From NCBI GenBank assembly GCA_021823635.1, contig JAKANT010000017.1:1-11548 (forward strand): a DNA stretch of 11,548 nucleotides, given 5' to 3'. The notes under the pieces are model-generated. The model was not told where the DNA came from. It saw only the letters and a program-made list of their open reading frames with translations, and made no database searches. The position numbers and the translations under genes were made by a program. Source of the DNA: Pseudomonadota bacterium (lineage in GTDB: Bacteria > Pseudomonadota > Gammaproteobacteria > Burkholderiales > Burkholderiaceae_F). Of this stretch, positions 7,442 through 11,548 are shown piece by piece (position 1 is the first letter of the stretch; every line of letters begins with the position of its first letter).

Positions 7442-7459
7442 GGCGCCGCGCGCGGCGCC
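7442..7459. repeat. 18-bp perfect palindrome, candidate operator
   Basis: GGCGCCGCGCGCGGCGCC is its own reverse complement over all 18 bases. It lies just upstream of the TetR-gene promoter-like elements, in the size range of TetR-family operators. It consists only of G and C in a region of that composition, so it could be a by-product of base composition. Confidence 0.35.
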
Positions 7460-7477
7460 CGGTCGCTTGACCGACCG
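7460..7477. promoter_or_regulatory. Inverted repeat CGGTCG-N6-CGACCG overlapping a -35-like hexamer, candidate TetR operator
   Basis: Two perfect 6-bp arms with a 6-bp spacer, total 18 bp, covering the TTGACC -35-like element at 7467-7472. A repressor bound here would block RNA polymerase at the TetR-gene promoter, as expected for autoregulation by a TetR protein. Confidence 0.4.
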
Positions 7478-7496
7478 ACCGCGGGACGGCTAATTT
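7467..7496 (+). promoter_or_regulatory. Candidate sigma-70 promoter of the tetR-iorA-iorB operon, likely leaderless
   Basis: TTGACC (7467-7472) is followed after 16 bp by GCTAAT (7489-7494), or after 18 bp by TAATTT (7491-7496). Either -10 places transcription start at about 7501-7504, at or within a base or two of the ATG at 7503. No Shine-Dalgarno sequence precedes that ATG. This fits a leaderless mRNA, but the -10 match is only partial. Confidence 0.4.
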
Positions 7497-7502
7497 CCGA
7501 CC

Positions 7503-8224
7503 ATGAGTCGGTTATCGGTTGCCGCAAGGCAGCGCCGCCGCACCGGCGCGCGCCAACCGCCGCTCGGCAACCGGCGCGCGCGCAGCCTCGAGGCCAAGAC
7601 GCTGCGGCGCGAACACCTGCTCGCGGCGGCGCAGCGGCTGCTGCGCGAGCTGCCGTTCGACGCGATCACCGTCGCCGGCGTGGCGCGGCAGGCGAACCTG
7701 GCCAAAGCGTCCGCCTACACCTACTTCGCCACCCGCGAGGCGCTGTTCCTCGCGCTGCTGGCGCGCGAGCTGATGCAGTGGATGGACGCGCTGCGGCATC
7801 GGCTCGACGGCGGGGCGGCCGACGCAGCGTCGCTGGCGCGCCACCTGGCGGCGTCACTGGCGCAGGCGCCGACGCTGCGCGCGCTGCTGGCGCGGCTGCA
7901 CTCGACCCTGGAGACCAACGTGCCGGCACCGGACCTGTTGTGGTTCAAGCGCTTTCTGGCCCAGTTTCTCGCCGACGGGGCGGCACTCGTCGAACGGGCC
8001 GTGCCCGCGCTGCGCGGTCGCGGCGAACAGGTGCTGCTGGTCACGCACGCGCTGCTGATCGGAATCGGCCAGCTCGCCGAGCCGGCCCCCAAGGTGGCCA
8101 CGGTCTTACGCAGCGACCCGGAACTGCACGCGCGCTTGCGCGTCGAGTTCGAGCCCATGCTGCGCATGGTCCTGGAAACGTTGTTGTCGGCCTGGTGCGC
8201 CGATGCGAAGAAAGGGAGAAAGGC

Positions 8225-8228
<4 letters not shown>
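7503..8228 (+). CDS. TetR/AcrR-family transcriptional regulator
   Basis: A 241-residue one-component repressor of the TetR family. An Arg-rich N-terminal extension (about residues 1-33, including RQRRRTGARQ and RRARS) precedes the DNA-binding domain: helix 1 LRREHLLAAAQRLLRELPFDAITV, then the helix-turn-helix VAGVARQANLAKASAYTYFATREALFLALL (about 58-87). The remainder is an alpha-helical ligand/dimer domain. ATG 7503 is the only ATG/GTG/TTG before the helix-turn-helix in this frame, so the extension seems real. The stop overlaps the start of the iron-sulfur subunit gene as ATGA, so the regulator is the first gene of the operon it probably controls. Candidate operators lie just upstream. A CCGAC-N5-GTCGG inverted repeat (7497-7511) also spans the start codon. 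Inducer unknown; it may be a substrate of the downstream dehydrogenase. Confidence 0.9.
8214..8218 (+). promoter_or_regulatory. Ribosome-binding site of the [2Fe-2S] subunit gene
   Basis: GGGAG within AAAGGGAGAAA, 6 bases before the ATG at 8225. It decides this start, inside the last codons of the TetR gene, against longer readings of the same frame. Confidence 0.75.
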
Positions 8229-8686
<458 letters not shown>

Positions 8687-8689
8687 GTC

Positions 8690-8694
8690 GGAGG
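8690..8694 (+). promoter_or_regulatory. Ribosome-binding site of the molybdopterin subunit gene
   Basis: GGAGG 5 bases before the ATG at 8700, in the 13-bp gap after the small-subunit stop. It fixes the start at the Met just before the twin-arginine signal and excludes the longer in-frame reading. Confidence 0.8.
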
Positions 8695-8699
8695 CGCGC

Positions 8700-10997
8700 A
8701 TGAACGGCACCACCTCCGCGGCACCGCGCAGCCGACGCCGGCGCGCTTTTCTGATCGCGGCCGGCGTGGCCGGCGGCGCATTTGCGATCGGGGCGTATCG
8801 CTTCTACCGACCGCGCGACCGCTTGACCGCCCCGGCCGCCCTGCGCGCCGGCAGCGGCGAGGCCATTTTGACCGCGTGGATCAAGCTCGCCACCGACGGC
8901 ACGATCACCGTGCAGGTACCGCGCCAGGAAATGGGGCAAGGCATCGCCTCGACGCTGGCCCTGATCGTGGCGGAGGAGATGGACGCCGATCCCGCGCAGG
9001 TGCGCTTCGAGCAGGCACCGATCGATCCCGTCTATGCCAACGCCACCCTGCTGGGCGACGCCGTGCCGTTCCGCCCGGACGACGAAGGCGCCATCGCCCG
9101 GCTGATGCGCCTGACCCAGTTCAAGTTCGGCGAAGTGCTCGGGGTGCAGGCCACCGGCGGCTCGACCAGCGTGCGCGACGCGTGGGGGCCGATGCGGCAG
9201 GCCGGCGCGGTGGCCCGCGCCATGCTGCTGCAGGCGGCAGCCGCGCGTTTCGGTGTGGCACCGGACGCGCTATCGGTCGCTGGCGGCGTGATCGAGCACA
9301 AGGCAACGGGGCGGCGCGCCACTTTCGGCGAACTGGCGCTCGACGCGGCCAAGCTCACGGTCCCGCGGGACGTCGCGCCGAAGGGTCCGGCGCGGTTCAC
9401 GTTGCTGGGCAAGCCGCAGCGGCGGCTGGACCTCGCATCCAAGGTGGACGGCAGCGCCATCTTCGGCATCGACACGCGCGTGCCGGGCATGGTCTACGCC
9501 GCGATCGCGCAGTGCCCGGTGTTCGGCGGCTCGCTGGCGAAAATGGACGCCGCCAAGGCCAAGGCGCGCCGCGGCGTGCGCGCCGTGTTCGACATCCCTG
9601 CCACCAGCACGTCGGCCGCCGCGGTGGTGGTGGTGGCCGAACACTACTGGCAAGCGAAGAGCGCGCTGGGCGAGGTGGGCATCACCTGGAACGAAGGGCA
9701 GCACGCGACCTTCGACACCGCCGCGCTGCGCAGCCGCTACGAAGAACTGCTCGCGACGGGCGAGGCGCGCGTGTACGACCGCGCCGGCGACCTCGCCGCC
9801 GGCTTCGCCGGCGCGCGCACGCAGCTTGCGGCCGACTACTTCGTGCCGTATCTGGCGCACGCGACGATGGAGCCGATGAACTGCACCGCGGTCGTGCGCA
9901 GCGCCGGCACCTGCCAGGTGTGGGTCGGCAGCCAGGCGCCGACCCTGGTCAAGTGGTTCGCCGCGCGCGCCGCCGGCGTCGATGCGGACAAAGTCACCGT
10001 GCACACGCCGTATCTGGGCGGCGGCTTCGGACGGCGCGCCGAAATGGACGTCGTCGTGCAGGCGGTGACGATTGCGCGCCGCCTGCCGGATACGCCGGTG
10101 CAGTTGATCTGGTCGCGCGAAGAGGACATGACGCACGACGTGTACCGGCCGATGGCCGCGGCGCGCTTTCGCGCCGCCCTCGGCGACGACGGCGCGATCG
10201 TCGCCTGGCACAACCGCATCGTCAGCCAGTCGTGCACCGGGGCGCTCACCGCGCGGCTGCTGCCGGCGGCGGCCTCCGACCTGATGAAGGACAAGACCAC
10301 GGTCGAGGGCGCGTTCGATTTGCCGTACGCGCTTCCCAATCGCGTCGTCGAACACGTGCTCGCTCACGCGCCGGTTCCAGTCGGCTACTGGCGCAGCGTC
10401 GGCCACTCGTACAACGCGTTCTTCACCGAGTCGTTCATCGACGAATGCGCGGCCGCCGCTGGCGAGGACCCCATCGCTTACCGCTTGGCGCTGCTGCGTC
10501 ATCAGCCGCGCTTTCGCCGGCTGCTCGAAGTCGTGGCCGAGAAATCCGGCTGGTACACGCCGCCTGCGGCCGGGGTGGCGCGCGGCGTGGCGATCGCCGA
10601 GAGCTTTGGCTCCATCGTCGCGCAGGTGGCCGAGGTGCAGATCACCGACGGCGCGCCACGCGTGCGCCGCGTCACCTGCGCGGTGGACTGCGGCTTTGCG
10701 GTGAACCCGGACATCGTCGCCGCACAGATGGAAAGCGGAATCGTGTTCGGACTGACCGCTGCCTTGTACGGCGAGATCAGCGTCAAGCGCGGCCGCGTCG
10801 AGCAAGCCAACTTTCCCGCCTACCCGATGCTGCGCATGGCGGACACACCGCGCATCGACGTGCACATCGTCGAGTCCGGCCTCGAGCATCTGGGCGGAAT
10901 CGGCGAACCCGGCACGCCGCCGATCGCGCCGGCGGTGTGCAACGCGATCGCCAGGCTGACGGGGAAGCGCATCCGCTCGCTGCCGATCCGGCTGTGA
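8700..10997 (+). CDS. iorB: Molybdopterin-binding large subunit of a molybdenum hydroxylase (IorB-like), Tat signal
   Basis: A 765-residue catalytic subunit of the xanthine-oxidase family, of IorB type, which hydroxylates N-heteroaromatics or oxidises aldehydes using water as oxygen source. The N-terminus SRRRRAFLIAAGVAGG is a twin-arginine signal (RRAFL) with a hydrophobic stretch at about residues 16-34 that may stay as an anchor, so the enzyme likely works on the periplasmic side. Molybdopterin-site signs are QEMGQGIAST near residue 77, ATMEPMNCTA, the GGGFGRR loop (440-446) and the C-terminal GIGEPGTPPIAPAVCNAI with Glu736 as the expected catalytic base. Length and motif order match intact family members. 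No FAD subunit, cytochrome c or maturation (XdhC-type) gene is seen nearby, so the electron acceptor and maturation factors must be elsewhere. The substrate cannot be read from sequence; the symbol marks family only. Confidence 0.92.
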   Translation: MNGTTSAAPRSRRRRAFLIAAGVAGGAFAIGAYRFYRPRDRLTAPAALRAGSGEAILTAWIKLATDGTITVQVPRQEMGQGIASTLALIVAEEMDADPAQVRFEQAPIDPVYANATLLGDAVPFRPDDEGAIARLMRLTQFKFGEVLGVQATGGSTSVRDAWGPMRQAGAVARAMLLQAAAARFGVAPDALSVAGGVIEHKATGRRATFGELALDAAKLTVPRDVAPKGPARFTLLGKPQRRLDLASKVDGSAIFGIDTRVPGMVYAAIAQCPVFGGSLAKMDAAKAKARRGVRAVFDIPATSTSAAAVVVVAEHYWQAKSALGEVGITWNEGQHATFDTAALRSRYEELLATGEARVYDRAGDLAAGFAGARTQLAADYFVPYLAHATMEPMNCTAVVRSAGTCQVWVGSQAPTLVKWFAARAAGVDADKVTVHTPYLGGGFGRRAEMDVVVQAVTIARRLPDTPVQLIWSREEDMTHDVYRPMAAARFRAALGDDGAIVAWHNRIVSQSCTGALTARLLPAAASDLMKDKTTVEGAFDLPYALPNRVVEHVLAHAPVPVGYWRSVGHSYNAFFTESFIDECAAAAGEDPIAYRLALLRHQPRFRRLLEVVAEKSGWYTPPAAGVARGVAIAESFGSIVAQVAEVQITDGAPRVRRVTCAVDCGFAVNPDIVAAQMESGIVFGLTAALYGEISVKRGRVEQANFPAYPMLRMADTPRIDVHIVESGLEHLGGIGEPGTPPIAPAVCNAIARLTGKRIRSLPIRL

Positions 10998-11003
10998 GCT
11001 GCG

Positions 11004-11548
11004 TCAGAAGTGGATCCCGCGCATCAGGTTGGCGAACGCGATCTGATCGGCGGTCGGCTTGGTTTTCTCGGGCTCCTTCGCGCCTTTCGCGGCCTCCGAT
11101 TCGGGGAACATGCGGAACGCCGTGTTCATGATGATCTGCGCCACGCGCGGTGCCAACGCGTGCACCACCTGGCCGAAGATGCCGAGCTTGGTGGCGATGC
11201 GCACCGGCTTGTACACGATCGCCTGCACGATCAGGTCGGCCGCCTCCTCGGGCGACAGCGTCGGCACGTTCTGGTAGATCTTGGTCGGCGCGATCATCGG
11301 TGTCCGCACCAGCGGCATGTTGATCGTGGTGAAGGTCACGCCCTGGTCGATGAACTCGCTCGCCGCGCAGCGCGTCCAGGCATCGAGCGCCGCCTTGCTG
11401 GCGACGTAGGCGGAGAACCTGGGCGCGTTGGTCAGCACGCCGATCGAGCTGATGTTGACGACGTGGCCGCGCCGCTTCGCCACCATGTGCGGCAGCAGGC
11501 CGAGCGTCGTGCGCAGGCAGCCGAAATAGTTCAACTGCATCGTGCGCT
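11004..11548 (-). CDS. Short-chain dehydrogenase/reductase, C-terminal part (start beyond window)
   Basis: The C-terminal 180 or so residues of an NAD(P)-dependent SDR. The frame is still open at the window end, and codons before the Met at 11540 (...RT) continue it, so that Met is internal; MQLNYFGCLRTTLGLLP is helix alpha-4/5 of the fold. Catalytic features are Ser in HVVNISSIGV and the YVASK motif (Tyr-x-x-x-Lys). The N-terminal TGxxxGxG cofactor site is outside. The tail, with LVRTPMIAPTKIYQNVP, a basic KGAKEPEKTKP linker and final LMRGIHF, matches my memory of the C-terminal SDR half of ~650-residue two-domain proteins related to fatty acyl-CoA reductases; a stand-alone SDR is not excluded. 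It converges on iorB with only 6 bp between stops, so it is not part of that operon. SDR identity is certain, the two-domain architecture likely but unseen. Confidence 0.88.
   Translation of the reverse strand, partial: RTMQLNYFGCLRTTLGLLPHMVAKRRGHVVNISSIGVLTNAPRFSAYVASKAALDAWTRCAASEFIDQGVTFTTINMPLVRTPMIAPTKIYQNVPTLSPEEAADLIVQAIVYKPVRIATKLGIFGQVVHALAPRVAQIIMNTAFRMFPESEAAKGAKEPEKTKPTADQIAFANLMRGIHF

Larger units (their letters stand above)
7361..7502. promoter_or_regulatory. Divergent intergenic region (mlaF / tetR), palindrome-rich
   Basis: This 142-bp region separates two divergent genes and must hold the start signals for both. It contains a 12-bp perfect palindrome GCGCCGCGGCGC (7408-7419), an 18-bp perfect palindrome (7442-7459) and a 6-6-6 inverted repeat directly abutting it (7460-7477). 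For the minus-strand gene a weak -10-like TAAACT (7372-7367) lies only 6 bases from the ATG, with no good -35 behind it. Because the region is nearly all G and C, short palindromes are partly expected by chance. Confidence 0.5.

Noticed and set aside
7381..7460. GGC/GCG-rich stretch as a tandem repeat or CRISPR-like array
   Set aside because: There is no regular unit or spacing; it is simple G+C-biased intergenic DNA with some palindromes.
9270..10889. 539-codon minus-strand frame opposite iorB
   Set aside because: Antisense shadow; His/Arg/Ala-rich with no motif and no start signals.
8876..11131. 751-codon plus-strand frame overlapping iorB
   Set aside because: Out-of-frame reading of iorB with Arg/Gly-rich composition and no domain. 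The iorB frame has full family homology and a ribosome-binding site.

Overview
This is a chromosomal-looking window of very high G+C content. Its gene content and protein style (MlaF, IorAB, cluster C binding proteins, alternating short operons with ATGA/TGATG overlaps) point to a betaproteobacterium, probably of Burkholderiales type. That placement is an inference from protein character; there is no rRNA or other marker gene. Coding density is near complete, and no gap exceeds about 145 bp. I see no tRNA, rRNA, CRISPR array, insertion sequence or phage gene.

Left block, plus strand (1-4368). Two tandem paralogous family 5 extracytoplasmic solute-binding proteins (the first cut by the window edge) are followed by a membrane-anchored alpha/beta hydrolase. 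The three genes overlap (32 bp, then ATGA), so they look like one transcript with coupled translation. No permease or ATPase for the binding proteins lies in the window.

Middle block, minus strand (4391-7360). In transcription order it holds an MlaF-type ABC ATPase, an MFS_3 exporter with a C-terminal monooxygenase-like (ABM) domain coupled to it by a TGATG overlap, a 130-bp gap with a perfect 12-bp hairpin, and a 133-codon ORF. That ORF reads as an in-frame chimera: the first ~35 residues resemble the N-terminus of a pyruvate/2-oxoacid dehydrogenase E1 alpha subunit, and the rest is the C-terminal catalytic end of an E2 acyltransferase. This is best explained as a deletion scar of a pdhA-pdhB-E2 operon. 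The MlaF copy stands without mlaE/mlaD/mlaC/mlaB and has Tyr where the H-loop His is expected.

Right block, plus strand (7503-10997). A TetR-family regulator, an IorA-like [2Fe-2S] subunit and an IorB-like molybdenum hydroxylase subunit with a twin-arginine signal form a tight operon (ATGA overlap, then a 13-bp gap). The 142-bp divergent region between the MlaF gene and the TetR gene contains several palindromes and a promoter-like pair placed so that the TetR mRNA would be leaderless. The simplest model is an autoregulated TetR controlling a periplasm-facing two-subunit dehydrogenase of an unknown (hetero)aromatic or aldehyde substrate.

Right edge, minus strand (11004-11548). The C-terminal part of a short-chain dehydrogenase converges on iorB with only 6 bp between the stop codons. 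It resembles the C-terminal SDR half of two-domain acyl-CoA-reductase-like proteins.

The most interesting items are the E1alpha/E2 chimera, the orphan H-loop-variant MlaF coupled to an MFS exporter, and the palindrome-rich, probably leaderless TetR promoter. Nothing here clearly amounts to a wholly new biological system.
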